DNA of 64,000 bases, from NCBI RefSeq assembly GCF_001625215.2, contig NC_030387.2, positions 35,983,606 through 36,047,605 of the forward strand, read 5' to 3'. Origin of the DNA: Daucus carota subsp. sativus. Lineage: Eukaryota > Streptophyta > Magnoliopsida > Apiales > Apiaceae. Position 1 is the first letter of the stretch, and the number at the start of each line of letters is the position of its first letter. Of the stretch, positions 36,115 through 48,863 are shown piece after piece. The notes under the pieces were generated by a model. That model ran no database searches. It saw nothing but the letters and a program-made list of their open reading frames with translations, and had not been told where the DNA came from. The position numbers and the translations under genes are program-made.

Positions 36115-39100
36115 AATTATGAAGGTGTGCAGAAAGTTAGGGTTTGCGGATTATCACAACGTTGATTCTTATGGTACCGGGGGAGGTTTAGCTTTGATGT
36201 GGAAGAATGACTGTAATATTGTGATTAAGGATAGTTGTTCACACTTTATTGATTTTGAAATAAGTATTGATCAGATAGGAAGATGGCGTTACACAGGATA
36301 CTATGGGTGTCCTGAGAGAGAAAGAAGACAGGAGTCGTGGAACATGCTTCGTGATTTGGCTGGTAGGTCGACGTTGCCATGGTGTATCATAGGTGATTTT
36401 AATGATATGATGGTGGCTGAGGAGAAAATTGGGGGGTGTGCTCAACCGAGACGATTGCTAGATGGCTTTACAGATTGTATACATGACTGCCAGTTGATGG
36501 ATCTAGGATTTGTTGGGAATGAATTTACGTGGGAAAGGGAAAGAGGCAGTGACAGATGGATTCAGGAAAGACTTGATCGAGGGTTAGCAACTAGAGAATG
36601 GAAGGATCTGTTTCCACGAGCTGAAGTTATAGTGTTAGATGTTTCAACCTCTGACCATCTACCACTAAACTTACAACTTAATCGGAAAATATTTGTTCCC
36701 AAGTCACATAGATTCCGATTTGAAAACATGTGGTTGAAGGAAAAAGATTGCTTACATATTGTTCAATCGTGTTGGAGGGAGATGGCTAATCAGAGTATCA
36801 TGCACAAAATCGACTACTGTTGTCTTAAATTGGAAGAATGAGGAGGAGGTATGATCAAGGAGTTTAAAGGTAAAATTAAAGAGTATAAACAGAGATTAAA
36901 AAGCTTGAGGTCTCGTCGAGATGAGTATGGTATCAAGCAATATAATGAAGTGAGATGGGAGTATTTGAAGCTTTTAGAGAAACAAGAAATTTATTGGCAT
37001 CAGCGAGCTAAACAATTCTGGTTGCAATATGGAGATCAGAATACCAGATTTTTTCATAAGTATGCTGCAACTAGAAGGGCAAATAATAGTATTAGTAGTC
37101 TCAAAGATCAAAATGGAGAATGGAAGGAAGAGGAAGGGGAAATTCAGAATATTGTGGTTCAGTACTTTGATAATTTATTTAAAACCACAATGACAACGGA
37201 GGAGATGTTAACACCAAGGGAGGTGGTGACATGTGTTACACAGGAGCAGAATAGCGAACTCATGAAAAGTGTGCAGTGTGAAGAGGTCAAAGCAGCAGTA
37301 TTTTCCATGCAGGCAGAGAAATCACCGGGGTTGGATGGGTTAAATCCTGGGTTTTATCAAGCTTTCTGGAATATCGTGGGAGATGATGTTACAGAATTTT
37401 GTCGATCTTTTTTCAACACAGGTTCCCTACCGGAGAATATAAACCGTACATTGGTATGTCTTATACCAAAGGTTAAAAAACCGACGCAAATGACAGAACT
37501 GAGACCGATTTCCTTGTGTAATGTGTTGATGAGGATTGTTTCCAAAGTGCTTGCTAACAGGCTCAAACCGTGCTTAAAGACTCTTGTGTCAGACAAACAA
37601 AGTGCATTCATTGAAGGCCGGCTGTTAACAGATAATGCATTGCTAGCTTATGAGATTAATCATTGTATTAAAAGGCGTACGCAAGGAAAGCATGGACTGG
37701 CAGGGCTCAAGTTGGATATTTCTAAGGCGTATGATAGGTTGGAGTGGCGTTATATAGAAAACATGCTTGATAAATTTGGGTTTAATGTAGTGTGGAGCCA
37801 GAGAGTGATGGCATGTATCAAATCTGTGACGTACAGCTTTTTACATAATGGAAAGATTTTTGGAGATGTTCAACCACATAGAGGTATACGGCAAGGAGAT
37901 CCTATCTCCCCGTATATTTATATTTTATGTGCGGAAGGGTTAAGCTCTATGCTAAGAAGACATGAGGAGGTTGGTTTATTACATGGAGTGTCAATTGCAA
38001 GGGGGGCACCTCATATTTCACATCTTCTATTCGCAGACGATTGTTATATGTTTTTCAGAGCGGATGCTACAGAAGCAGGGATTATTAAAAACATTCTAAG
38101 TAGGTATGAAAGAGTATCTGGCCAGGCGGTGAATTTTAGTAAATCAAGTATCTATTTTAGCCCAAGTACAAAGTCACAGGAGCGTAATGAAGTGTGCCAA
38201 ATACTTCAAGTTCAAGAAGTTCACAAACCAGGAAAATATTTAGGAATGCCTATGAGTATTGGAAAGAAGAAGGTGTCAGAATTTCATTTTCTAACGGATA
38301 AAGTTAAACAAAAGTTGCAGGGATGGCGTAGTAAGCAAATATCGAAAGGAGGGAAATATACATTACTGCAAGCAGCTGCTCAAACAGTGCCTAATTTTTG
38401 GATGAATTTATTTCTCATACCTCAAGAAGTTTGTGAGAGTATAGAAGTGCAACTTAATGGATTCTGGTGGGGGAATGGGCAGGAAAGGAAAGGTATAAGA
38501 TGGAAAGCATGGGAAAAATTATGTGTCATGAAAGAGGCTGGAGGATTGGGTTTTCGACAACTTCGAAATTTTAACATTTCCCTGCTTGCTAAGCAAGGTT
38601 GGAGACTGATTAATAATGATAATCCTCTTGTTACAATGTGTATGCGAGCTAAATATTTTCCTGATGGTCATTTTCTATCAGCCAAAATTGGAACCAATCC
38701 TAGCTACATGTGGAGGAGTATTCTAGCTGCACAAGAGATAGTAAAGAAAGGATGTCGAAAGCGTATAGGAGATGGTCGACAAACTGAGATATGGAAAGTT
38801 CCATGGTTGCCGAGTGTGGAAAATGGATGCTTGACTACACCTATGCCTATTCATCTTGCAGGTAGTAAGGTGTGTAACTTGATGCAGATAGATAAGAAGG
38901 AATGGGATGAGGATGTTTTGAAGGATATATGTGATGAAAGGGACATAAATCTTATAAAAAGAGTGCCAATTCCAAGAAGGGATGAGATTGATAGTTGGTT
39001 TTGGTTGCTCGATGATCATGGGTGTTTCACGGTGAAGAGTTGTTACAGAGCTCTACAAGGAGAGATCGAGGCCCCTCATGCGAAGTTTTGGAGGAAGATA

Positions 39101-40098
39101 TGGAATCTTAAGCTCCCAAGCAAGATTGTTCAGTTCATATGGCGCACGTGTTCATTGTGTTTGCCTACTGCTGCAAGATTAATTACAAGACGAGTGCAAA
39201 TTGATTGCTTTTGTCCATGGTGTCGAGCGGCTCCAGAGACGGATATGCATGTTCTGTTTGAATGTGATATAGCTAATGCAACATGGGTGGAGGCTGGTCT
39301 TCAAAACATTCTAAACATGCTAACAGGTGATAATATATTTCAAGTGTTCTGTCATATCTTTGAGAATTGCAGTATAAGTCAATGCACCCAGATCACTTTA
39401 ATTTGTTGGAGTCTATGGAATAGGAGAAATAAATGGGTTTGGGAGAGGATCAATATGTCAAGTTTTGGTGTTAAGGCAGCCGCAGCAAATTTGTTAGTTG
39501 AATGGCGAAAGGCTCAAGCGGAGAAAGTGTCCGAGCTAAGTCATGGGAGGGCTCCTATAGCAATCTGTAAATGGGTGAAACCTCAGCAACATTGGGTTAA
39601 AATCAATATCGATGCTGCATTGTTTGAAGATATCGGATGCATAGGAATGGGGAGTGTAGTGCGAGGAGCCGATGGCCAATTCCTCATGGCCCGAAGTATG
39701 AGAAGAGAGGGTTTAATACCTCCGAGGGAGGCTGAAGCTTTATGTCTGAAAGAAGCATTGTCATGGATTAAGGATAAAAACTTTCGAAGATGTGTATTTG
39801 AAACTGATTGTCAAGTTCTGGCGAGAGCATGCAAAGGTGTTAACGGAAAATCATATTTTGAGACTATTGTGAGGGATTGTATGGAGTTGTTTCACCACTT
39901 TGATGAAGTGGAGGTGTGTTTTGCACGTAGATCTGCGAATGGTGCGGCTCATGCTCTTGCAAGAGTAGCATATTCTATGTCAGAGTCTAGAGAATGGCAG
40001 TTAAATGCCCCTGAGTTTATTCATCATGTAATCTGTTCTGAAGCTTTATGAGTAATGCAAGTACGTTGTTTGGCAAAAAAAAAAAAAAAAATTATGAA
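36115..40098 (+). mobile_element. 5'-truncated LINE (L1-type, with RNase H) and target duplication
   Basis: The body runs from about 36124 to the end of a 17-base poly(A) tract (40075-40091). The flanking sequence aattatgaa is found at 36115-36123 and 40090-40098, taken as the target duplication. The left boundary lies within the endonuclease region, so ORF1 and the start of ORF2 are missing. This is the usual result of incomplete target-primed reverse transcription. The remaining ORF2 is almost intact, which suggests a fairly recent insertion. Confidence 0.85.
36119..40051 (+). pseudogene. LINE ORF2 remnant: endonuclease, reverse transcriptase, zinc finger, RNase H
   Basis: One reading frame covers the whole stretch, broken only by a TGA at 36839-36841. 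Upstream (36119-36838) is the C-terminal two thirds of an apurinic-type endonuclease, with IIGDFND and the final SDHLP. Downstream (36851-40051, 1066 codons) are the reverse transcriptase, with SPGLDGLNPGFY (about residue 158), LDISKAYDRLEW (about 286), RGIRQGDPISP (about 344) and the catalytic FADD (about 393). A zf-RVT domain follows (about 746-815; CPWC...HVLFEC), and then a plant-type RNase H (about 916-1045; INIDAA, EAEAL, ETDCQ, NGAAHALA). The stop falls where related elements have Trp (..LEEWGGG..), so a single base change is likely. The ATG at 36119 is partly host sequence and not a native start. Confidence 0.88.
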
Positions 40099-42340
40099 CA
40101 TGTTTGATGTACATGTTGGTGCGACGGATCTAATATTTTTTTTTTTAAGTATACCAAGTATAATTTAAAAAACACTTATATATTTTCAAATTTTATAAGA
40201 ACAATTTTATAATATTTAGAATAGTGAAAACATGTCAAAAAAAAATTCAGAGAGAACACGCATCCTCGTACCACTTGCTACATCTTTTGTTGAGCGCAAC
40301 GAGTTAATATTTTGAGAAAATGTTCATCATATATCATGTAAATTATTAAAAGGATTGATTATTTCGAATTCAGAAAAAAAAATTTTTTGTCAGTCACTAA
40401 AATACTTACAAGATGATTTGAAATGGGATATTTATACAATGTTTTATATCACGTATTAAAAATATCAAAATAATAACTATTTTTTACACGAAACTACCTA
40501 TAAGGAGATTTATAACACATTTTTTGTGGATCTATAAAAAAATTGTGCTCTTCATAGAAAAATTAATAAAACTAAATAAAAACAGAGAAAATACATGTAT
40601 TTGTAAGTGCGTATTCATGTATCTAAAGCCCTAATGCTCTAAGCACGTATCAATGCATGAGATCTGCCTCATTGTTTTCTAGTCAAGATTTCAATTTTTA
40701 CCATACTACGAGTAGAAATGTAAATGTGATTCACGCTCTCATGTGATGTCCCTCTTTCTGATGCAAATTTTAGATTAGAGATAGAATATCCTCTTTGTTG
40801 ATTACACTTTACTTTAGAATTTCGTCACTTTTATTTACAAACTTTACCTTTCCATTCTTTTTATCAAATTTGGGAAGGTCTAACAAATTTTTTCTTTTCA
40901 TTTATTAAAATTTGTGTAGCTTTTGTATAATAATAATAATCTGCAAAGCGTTGAAACTTCAACGGCCAGAAACAGGTCACTATTTGCTACGCCCAAGACC
41001 TAAAAAAACTCTCAATTCATCTAAAAATGTGAATGGTCCCCTTGTGTCGCATGTGATTCTACCGCAAAGCCTGAACGATATTGATTTGGGAAACATGTTC
41101 CTAATTCTTCCCCATTTTGTTGAGATTTTTCTATAATAAACCATATGGGAGCGTATATGTACAGTAACTTTTACTTTGGGATTAATTTCGGATTATCAAG
41201 GGTTTTTTCTCCCGCCGAAGGTGAACATTATATGTTCTAAAATTGATACAGAGATTGAGCCCAGGTTTTTTGAATCATAGGTAGGAGGAAAACGGATATT
41301 TTAAACTTAATCTGACAAGAAATTAATACATTTTTTTGAGTAAACTAGTAAGTTGTGTTTGAAATCAAAATTGTTACTCGTGATCTTAGGAATAATACCA
41401 CTGATGAAATTCATTAAAGATTAGTTTAATTTGATTGGAAAAAGATAAAAACAATATAATTAATTTAAACCAAGGAACCGATCAAAGTACTAAAGCTGCA
41501 TCCATTTGTATGAAATGAAATTTATATTTCAAATTAAAAATCGGAAGTGATTAAAAAAAATATATATAATTTTCATTTGTTTAATTATTTCATTCCAAGT
41601 TATTTAAAATATAAATGTAACTCACATGTTCTCGAAGGAATGTTCATCGTGCTATTTCACTACGCTTTCTCACAATTTTCATCATAAATACTTTGAACTT
41701 ACTCATATTTATTTACTATATTTTGATAAATTTCTTCATTTATAAAATTTCTTTATAATTTTCATTACATTCCCTGCCATTACATTCATCTAAACAAATG
41801 CAACCTAGAAATTGGGACTCTTGTTCATATTCTTTTCCCTTCATTTTTGCTTTTTATAGATCACTCTCGTGTACATATCGTTCTCTCCGTTTTTGTTTAT
41901 TTACAAGTCCCTCGAATTTTTTATACATAACTTAAAAAATATATCATCTAGATAAAAATGTTATTAATTTTTTTCATAAGTCATGGTATACATTATATAT
42001 TTATTTATTATATTATATTGTTGATTTAAAAGACAGAAAGGCATTCCTCTTGTTTTTGGATGCTACATTAGCTCACAATCTCAGACCATACGTATATTCG
42101 GATGCAGAACATGTACTAATAAACAGTAACCTTTTTGTTTTTTGATTGACAAGCACTCCTCAGATTACTTGTACAGTTCGAGCAATTATTAACTGGCAAC
42201 AGTTAATATCCACCTTTATTGTTTGACCAATTTCACATTTCTGTGAATTAAACCGGGAAATATAATTTGCTGTCCAAACAAAAACCTTGGGGGCATTACC
42301 CCAATAGACTAAAAAATTAATATAAATACATTTTCAGTGT
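40099..42340. other. Intergenic region upstream of the D-type cyclin
   Basis: AT-rich, with no supported coding sequence. A candidate MITE at 41495-41805 is listed separately. Otherwise I see only homopolymer tracts. Confidence 0.45.
41495..41805. mobile_element. Candidate hAT-like MITE
   Basis: The left end reads GCTGCATCCATTTGTATGAA and the reverse complement of the right end begins GGTTGCATTTGTTTAGATGA. They agree at many positions but not perfectly. The interior is AT-rich with repeated motifs of the aatttcatt type. The target duplication is not clear, so this is a tentative call. Confidence 0.35.
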
Positions 42341-42350
42341 GTATAAATAA
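42321..42350 (+). promoter_or_regulatory. Candidate TATA boxes of the cyclin gene
   Basis: Two TATA-like words, tataaata at 42321-42328 and again at 42342-42349, lie 200-230 bp upstream of the cyclin start codon. Either could be the core promoter; the spacing allows a leader of about 170 bases. Confidence 0.45.
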
Positions 42351-42552
42351 ATGAAACACAAACCATAAGCTGCTTACTGATTTAGGTATCTTTCTTAATT
42401 CTTATACCCATTTAGTTATTTTTGTTAGTATAATTAAGTGTGCAAGAGAACCAATATGTTAATGGGACCAACCAAAATATAGCTTCATGTCTCTCCCCAT
42501 CTTCTTCTTCTCTTGAAGATAATGAGAAGAGCCTCTGCTGTCTTCTTCTCTC

Positions 42553-43992
42553 ATGGTTTCTCAGGAACATGAACCCCTTCTTGAAAACCCCATCTTTTTT
42601 CAAGGTCTCTTCTGTGAAGAGCACTTTGAGGAGCAAGAAGATCTGGGTGGTCTTTCTTTTGAGCAAGAAATTAGCACAACTCTCAGTAGTGATAAAGATA
42701 TTTCCTTGTTTGAGCATGATTTTTTTTGGGAAAATGATGAGCTTTTGTGTCTTTTGTCTAAAGAAAAACTTGCCCTTTTTAAGTTTGAAGATGAATCTGT
42801 AATGCAATCAAGAAAAGAAGCTATTGATTGGATGTTAAGGGTTTGTTCTCACCATGGGTTTAATGGGCTCACTCTTGCTTTAGCTGTTAATTACTTTGAT
42901 AGGTTCTTAGCAAGTTTTAATCTTCATAATGATAAACCATGGATGGGTCAATTAGTTGCTGTTGCTTGCCTTTCTTTAGCTGCAAAAGTTGAGGAGACCC
43001 AAGTGCCTCTTCTTGATGACCTGCAAGTATGTGCCCGTTTTCTTTGTGTGTGTAAAATGGGTGTTTGTGGAAATGTCATTGTGTACATTGTTTATTTTTG
43101 GGCATTTTGAATGTATTTGTGATATAGTAATTGTGATGGTTATATATAGGTAGATGAATCCAGGTTCTTGTTTGATTCAAGGAGTATTCAGAGAATGGAG
43201 CTCCTGGTGCTCTCTTCGCTCGAATGGAAGATGAATCCAGTGACACCATTTTCATTCTTTGATCACATCATAAGGAGGCTTGAATTGGAGAGCTGCCCAC
43301 ACTGGGAGTTTCTAAGAAGGTGTGACTGCCTTTTCCATTCGATTGTCACTGGTAAGTGCTTAAACTATCCACTTTGTTTACCAGTTTTTGCAATTGAAAG
43401 TATATCGAGCTTGACATAGCAATGTTGTAGTGCGGAATAGTAAGTTGAGCTACTCGGTTTTATTGATCATTTCGACAATGTACATACTTACAGATTCTAG
43501 GATTCTCTGTTACCTTCCATCTGTGGTAGCTAGTGCCATAATGTGTCTTGTTATCAAAGAAGTTGATGATAATAATGCACTGGAATATCAGAACCAGCTT
43601 CTGGGCATCCTCAAAATCAGCAAGGTTGTGTTTTGCTACATGAGAATACACAACATCCTGTAAATTTTGGATCAGATGGATTGAATTTTAAATACCCTTG
43701 TCAATCAGATTGTTAAATTTTTTGTTTGGAATGTGATTTATTACAGGAAAGAGTGGATGAATGCTGTAACCTGATCACGGAACTACTTGGCGATTGTGGT
43801 TACAAGAACTTTGTAAACCATAAAAGGAAGTACTGTCCTGTGCCTAGCGGTCCAAATGGTGTCATCAATGGATATTTAAGCTGTGATAGCGCTAGTGACT
43901 CATGGCTAGCAGCTTCCTCTGTTTCATCATCGCCAGAACCTCGCTTCAAGAAGAGCAGAGCTAAGGAACAACAGATGAGATTGCACCTCTGA
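42553..43992 (+). CDS. CYCD3: D3-type cyclin
   Basis: G1/S cyclin that partners CDKA to phosphorylate the retinoblastoma-related protein and sustain division. Four exons, 42553-43026, 43150-43351, 43494-43624 and 43747-43992, give 350 residues. Near the N-terminus (residues 19-23) is LFCEE, which fits the LxCxE retinoblastoma-binding motif. The cyclin N box follows (about 80-160: RKEAIDWMLRVCSHHGF, VNYFDRFLA, CLSLAAKVEE), then the C-terminal cyclin box and a Ser-rich tail with the conserved KKSR cluster. Exon layout matches the CYCD3 group. Position between SKIP2 and EB1C matches CYCD3;2 (At5g67260). There is an in-frame upstream extension without family similarity, so 42553 is preferred. Confidence 0.95.
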
Positions 43993-44859
43993 ATCATGTT
44001 TCCGTCAGTGTGCTTATCTTCCTACTTAAGCTTCGGTCCCTCACTTGCTAAGTATATTGCAGTCATATTAATTACCCTTATTTGATTTAGTGATTGCAAT
44101 ATGTGCTCAGATGCTTTGATGGCTTTTAATGTACAATTATATTGATCATCTAATATTCAATCCCAACAACCTTTGGTGAGTACATCTGATTTATTGATCT
44201 AATAGATATTTCTATTAAGCTAAATACAAAGTAGTTTTCCATCCCACATCTTGTGTTGTGTATCTAAATTATTATTTTACCAATGGTTATCATTGTAAAT
44301 AGCCTATCCCCAAGGAACTTGTTAACTTAGATACTGAGGGTCTGGGTAAGGGCAAATATAATGCATAGAGCAATTTTTAAGAAGGTTGTGTTAGCAATTG
44401 ATTTCCTTTTAGTTTCGTCAAAGCCATGTCTTGGAGGATGACAAGGATTCTGCATTTCAATTTCAATTTCTGTTTCAGGACTTCTGTTACTAGTTTACCT
44501 CTGTAATTAGTTTGAACTTTTTTGCCAGTGAAAAATGATTGAATTAGTATAATAAACAGGATTAGATTATTTAGATTACTATGGTTCTTCTCTATTTTTT
44601 TTTTCTTCCACTTTCTAATGGTAGAAAGATATAACAAATATATGGCAAGTGCAGTACATAAGTGTTTTACTAGCTAGAACATTAGGTGAAGTACTTAGGA
44701 CTGGTGATATCCCAATTTAAGGATGATTCCTTGCTGTTAATCCTCCATTATGCTTCATCATACTTTTTGTTTAGTGTTGCCATGGTGAAGCAGTAATACT
44801 ATTCAACCACCGCTATTATATGTTTCCTTAACATCGTCTGGTATTGGTTCGATATTCAA

Positions 44860-44993
44860 ACATCATTAACTTCTTAATGGCGAATCATTTATCACCATAG
44901 AGACCATTGATTGCCATTTATATGCTAGCCAACATCTTTAACTTATTATTGGCGAGTCATTAATCGTCCTAGAGACCATTGATTGCCATTATG
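44860..44993. repeat. Imperfect tandem repeat, period about 72 bp
   Basis: Two units at about 44860-44922 and 44931-44993 share the ends acatcWttaactt and tagagaccattgattgccat, with scattered substitutions between. It is a plain tandem duplication in non-coding DNA. Confidence 0.6.
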
Positions 44994-45737
44994 TAGGCCA
45001 TCTGTCTGAGGTATACGCATTAATCGGAGTAAATTGTAATATGTCGCTCCAGTGCCCATATACCAACTTATGACTGTTTAATCAGCCATAAATCTACTGT
45101 CCACATTTGAAATATTTTCCTACTTCGGTTTTATATTCTATATTTTTTAGCACCATGCAAACTTATGTTCAACATCATGGCCCTTATTAACTTGTTGCCA
45201 ATAAATCTTGCTCTCAAAACCTAGTCATTTAGTCATCATATGGGTACTATGTGGTAAAAGGGGCAACTAATAGCAAATGCATCATGCAGTAGAAAAACAG
45301 TCGAGTATGTAAAGCATTGATGCTTTAATATAAATACATAATTAAATATGAAAGTACAAAAAGGATAAGAAACTGAGGGATGGTATAAATTTTGAGCATT
45401 TGACTTTTCAGAGAGAATTGTGGTACCTCTTGATCTTGTGGGGTTTTCATGTCTCAATGTCCTGGAGTTTCTTGCTTTTCCCGCTTTTTGCTTCATCTGC
45501 TCTCATGAATCATGCATACATGTTACATACATTTACATTTATACTGTTTCAGTCTAATAGGAGTAATTATTTAGAGGTGGGATAGGTTGAGACTTAAAAC
45601 TTTGAAAGTTGTCAAGCCAGCAGAGTAGCTAACTTCAGCTGGGCTCCACCTCATATTTGTGGAATGATATGATGCTCACTTTTCTTTAATCTTTTTGCTT
45701 CATTCATTTTTACACTTCAGATTACACTCTAATTACA

Positions 45738-45965
45738 GGGGCCGTTTGGGTAAATTTATAATAAGTACTTCTTGCTTAAAATAAAAAAGTGGAGTACAAA
45801 TTAGATGCAAGTTAAGACTTATAAGTGATTAAAGTGTTTGAGAAAAAAGTAGAATCCCTGAAACAAAAGCTAGAAGTCCTAGCTTTTTATAAGTACTTCT
45901 TGACTTTTTACACAAACGGTACGAAATAAGTGCTTCTAACTTATAAACCCAGAAGTTAGATACTT
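45738..45965. repeat. Dispersed repeat, copy 1
   Basis: The copy begins GGGGCCGTTTGGG and carries ordered blocks: aaaataaaaaa, caagttaaga, aagtgattaaagtgttt, tttttataagt and ttttacacaaac. They recur in the same order and orientation at about 62270-62465. A start resembling hAT termini suggests a MITE family, but ends and target duplication are unclear. Confidence 0.5.
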
Positions 45966-47579
45966 AGATTTTTCTCTCCAGCTTGTCTGATAAATCTAGA
46001 TTTACTTTTACTAATCAGTGAAAATTAATGCCGATCTTTGATTAGGGGACTGTTTGGTAATTTGGTGTAGCTTATTCCGAGAATACGTAATTTTTCGAGA
46101 TGATATATATGTTTACTTATTTTTCAGAATAAGAGCAACCAGGTCATAGTGATTTAATATTCCCTCTGATCTTTTGGCACCTTTTTCTAGTGCCAAGATT
46201 TTATTGATGTATTGGAGCCTGTCGGGGAAAATTGTTGACTGGAATGTTGTCAGAAAATGTGGAATAGTAGCTTAATACAGGTTTAAGATGGCCAAATTCA
46301 GAATCATAGATGCTTTAATCATGGTTTCTGGATGTGCCAAAGAGGTTAATAAGAATTTAGGCAAATAGATTACTTGTAATGCAATATCTGATATAAGATT
46401 CTTTTGGAGGAACACTAGAAATTAATATGCCAGGGTCACAGATCGCAGTCCCATTTGATTATTTGCAGCCTTAAACTGCCCTGTGTGTCCTTGATATATA
46501 CAGTCTGGGAGTATTTATTTACATGAAATGTGCATTTTCCAAACTTACTTACAGTTATTCAGTAACTTTTACCCGAGGTAAAAAATTTTGTTTATGTGAA
46601 AGTGAAACCATGCTTTTTGATATCCCGTCTCTTACTTTCATGTATATATCCTGTCTGCTATACCATTATTATGTTATATAATCAAGTTCGAGTTCTTGTC
46701 ATACATATGTCACCAACATAAGTTTAGCGAAAAAAACGTAAGAGAGCTTAACCTTAAATCCTAAATTTTTGATATATATATATGTACAGGGGCGCTATAG
46801 TATCATTGAGCAAAAAATTATCTCATTTAGGATTTTTCAAGTCTATCATTTTTTTAGTTGAACTATCCTTCGTATGTTTTGAATCAGGGCCGGTTTTGAG
46901 CAAGTGCAACATAATATTTGCGTGTAACAGAAAATGTGTATCACATTGTACTCCTTATAAAGCACGAAATAAAAATAATATGATATGATGTAACGTATGT
47001 CAATAAATCAGTTGCCGGTTTTCGACTGTACATGAATATAGTTGGAGAGAGGGGTGTTAAATTACTCCATTGGAACAGCAGTATAGTAGACTAATTGTCC
47101 TGAAATGTTGTGATTTCGCTTACAGTCTAAATCTGCATGGCTGTACATATAGTTACAGAACAACATCATTTACGCCGAGGCTTGATTACAAAATCATTTG
47201 AACTGATCCGCAATCCAAATGTTAGAGATGATCAATTTGCAAAAAGGAAAATGATACGTCTGTCATCTCCATGGTCCTTTATATATTTTCCCTGTATGAA
47301 ATGTACGGGACTGAATGGCTCAATGCTTGCTGCATGTATAGGTGAGTTGTCTCATCAAATCAAAATATATAAAGTGAGGAGGGGGTCAGAGGCCCCCATA
47401 TTGAAATCAAGTCGTGTTTCAGAGTATTTATTGAACGAACAGTTCGCGTTTGAGGGAACCTCAACTCCTCCTCTTCAATTAATTTCCGCAACTACAAGGC
47501 CTATGGAAATATGAATCGGTCAAAACTCGTAGTTAGTGATTTCGACTCGGGTTCGTAAAATCGGAAACAAACCACATTA

Positions 47580-48084
47580 GTTACTGATAAGGTACCACGC
47601 TACAGTAACCGCTAACAGTGCCCGCCCCCGGACTTGAAGATCCCCAAAGTCAGACCTCATCATTACTAAGTACAAGGCAAACAGGATAACAAGCATGGAC
47701 GAATCCCAAAAGGACAGGAAAAAGGACAGTAGTTGCACCAAAACGGCCACCCATGCTGGGGAGTGTCTGCAGCCCCATTCCCGCCACTGTAGCAACAGTG
47801 GCGGCCAAGGGCCTATATAAAGGACTCCCCAGCCAAAGTGGAAGGTAAGTGCAATTTTTCTCAGAAAAGCTCTCTCTCTCTCTCTCAAAACACACCATAC
47901 TTCAGAGTGAAAACTCTCTGATTTCCCTAACTTGTCAAGCACATCCAAATCACTGATTATCACGCCGGAGGCGCCTCACGGGATGTCACCCCCCGTGTAG
48001 CGTTGTTTTGCAGGTTAGGTCCTACCTGAAGCTTCCCGGAACAGTGCATTGGAACCCTAGACGAGATTTGGAGTTATCAGTTAC
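47580..48084. mobile_element. Solo LTR with 5-bp target duplication
   Basis: A 495-bp unit (47585-48079) begins TGATAAGG and ends GAGTTATCA, giving the perfect short inverted pair TGATAA/TTATCA expected of LTR ends (TG..CA). GTTAC flanks both sides (47580-47584 and 48080-48084). Inside are a TATA box, tatataaag (47814-47822), and a (CT)n tract (about 47869-47886). G+C content is well above the surroundings. No primer-binding site, gag or pol follows, so this is a solo LTR, presumably left by LTR-LTR recombination. The strand reads + if the TATA box marks its promoter. Confidence 0.85.
47814..47822 (+). promoter_or_regulatory. TATA box of the solo LTR
   Basis: tatataaag lies within gcctatataaaggactccc in a G/C-rich context, about 230 bp into the LTR. 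This is the usual place for the U3/R promoter, so the solo LTR could still start transcripts toward higher coordinates. Confidence 0.6.
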
Positions 48085-48863
48085 GCTCCTTTTTTTGACA
48101 AATACAACTTATAACTTTACAAATGAGTACCTAAGACGAAAGAGGAGCTTTTAACAATTTGAACTATTCAACCGTGCTCCATAATCACGGTTAAGGTTTG
48201 GTAAAAGTGAAATACGCATTTGCTTAGAGATTTCACACGCACACAGTGTAAACCTAAAAGGCTGATTTGTCTTGTCAAGACAGGAGTTGCTTGACAGATA
48301 AATGAAAAGAATTACTGTGTGTGGACAACAAGATACAAAAGAAAAGGCAGCACTACCTGTGTGACATGATCTGTATATGCCATTATCTGAAAATCCTTTT
48401 ATTCCTGGTCGTGTTAAGTTTATTGCAACAGTGCATTACAATATAGTGTATATAGGAACTTCGCATTTACAAAACTTGAGTGCAGATGCATTTTTCCGAA
48501 CAATGTGAAAATAACAATCTTGTCATGAGGGTTGTGAATTATATGGTTATCAGCAGAGCCGAAAATAGTCTAGTGGTAAAGATAATATCCTGCTCGTTCG
48601 ATATCGCGCCAATATAGTGTAGCTGTTCATGCTTTCGATTTAGTCGTATACGTGACAAGTATTATGTAATGCAGATTTTAGCCATACAGCTTCTCGCCCT
48701 GATTGCTATATTGAAACCATGAACATGTACAAATTTTGCAGATGATTAAAAATCTCAAAATCTGATGATCATAAATTCACAAAAATTTACAATTTAAATT
48801 CATGGTCATTTTCCTTCTAACATGATAAAGTGTACAAGCTTTGCGCGAAGGTTGAAAAATATA
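48085..48863. other. Intergenic region between the solo LTR and the small unknown gene
   Basis: No gene supported. A stretch at about 48557-48610 (tagtctagtggtaaagata ... cgttcgatatcgcg) faintly resembles A and B boxes of a tRNA-derived sequence but does not fold as a tRNA. The right end is the 3' side of the unknown gene. Confidence 0.4.

Larger units (their letters stand above)
43993..47579. other. Intergenic region downstream of the cyclin
   Basis: About 3.6 kb with no convincing gene. It contains the cyclin 3' UTR, a 72-bp-period tandem repeat (44860-44993) and a dispersed repeat copy (45738-45965), both listed separately. A 125-codon frame at 47137-47514 has no recognisable domain. Confidence 0.45.

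Noticed and set aside
47137..47514. 125-codon + strand frame
   Set aside because: No recognisable domain, poor protein-like composition and no splice partners; probably chance.
47577..47963. 128-codon minus-strand frame
   Set aside because: It lies within the solo LTR and has no retroelement or cellular domain.
48557..48612. tRNA-like A-box and B-box words
   Set aside because: The sequence is too short between the boxes and does not form acceptor or anticodon stems. At best it is a worn tRNA-derived remnant.
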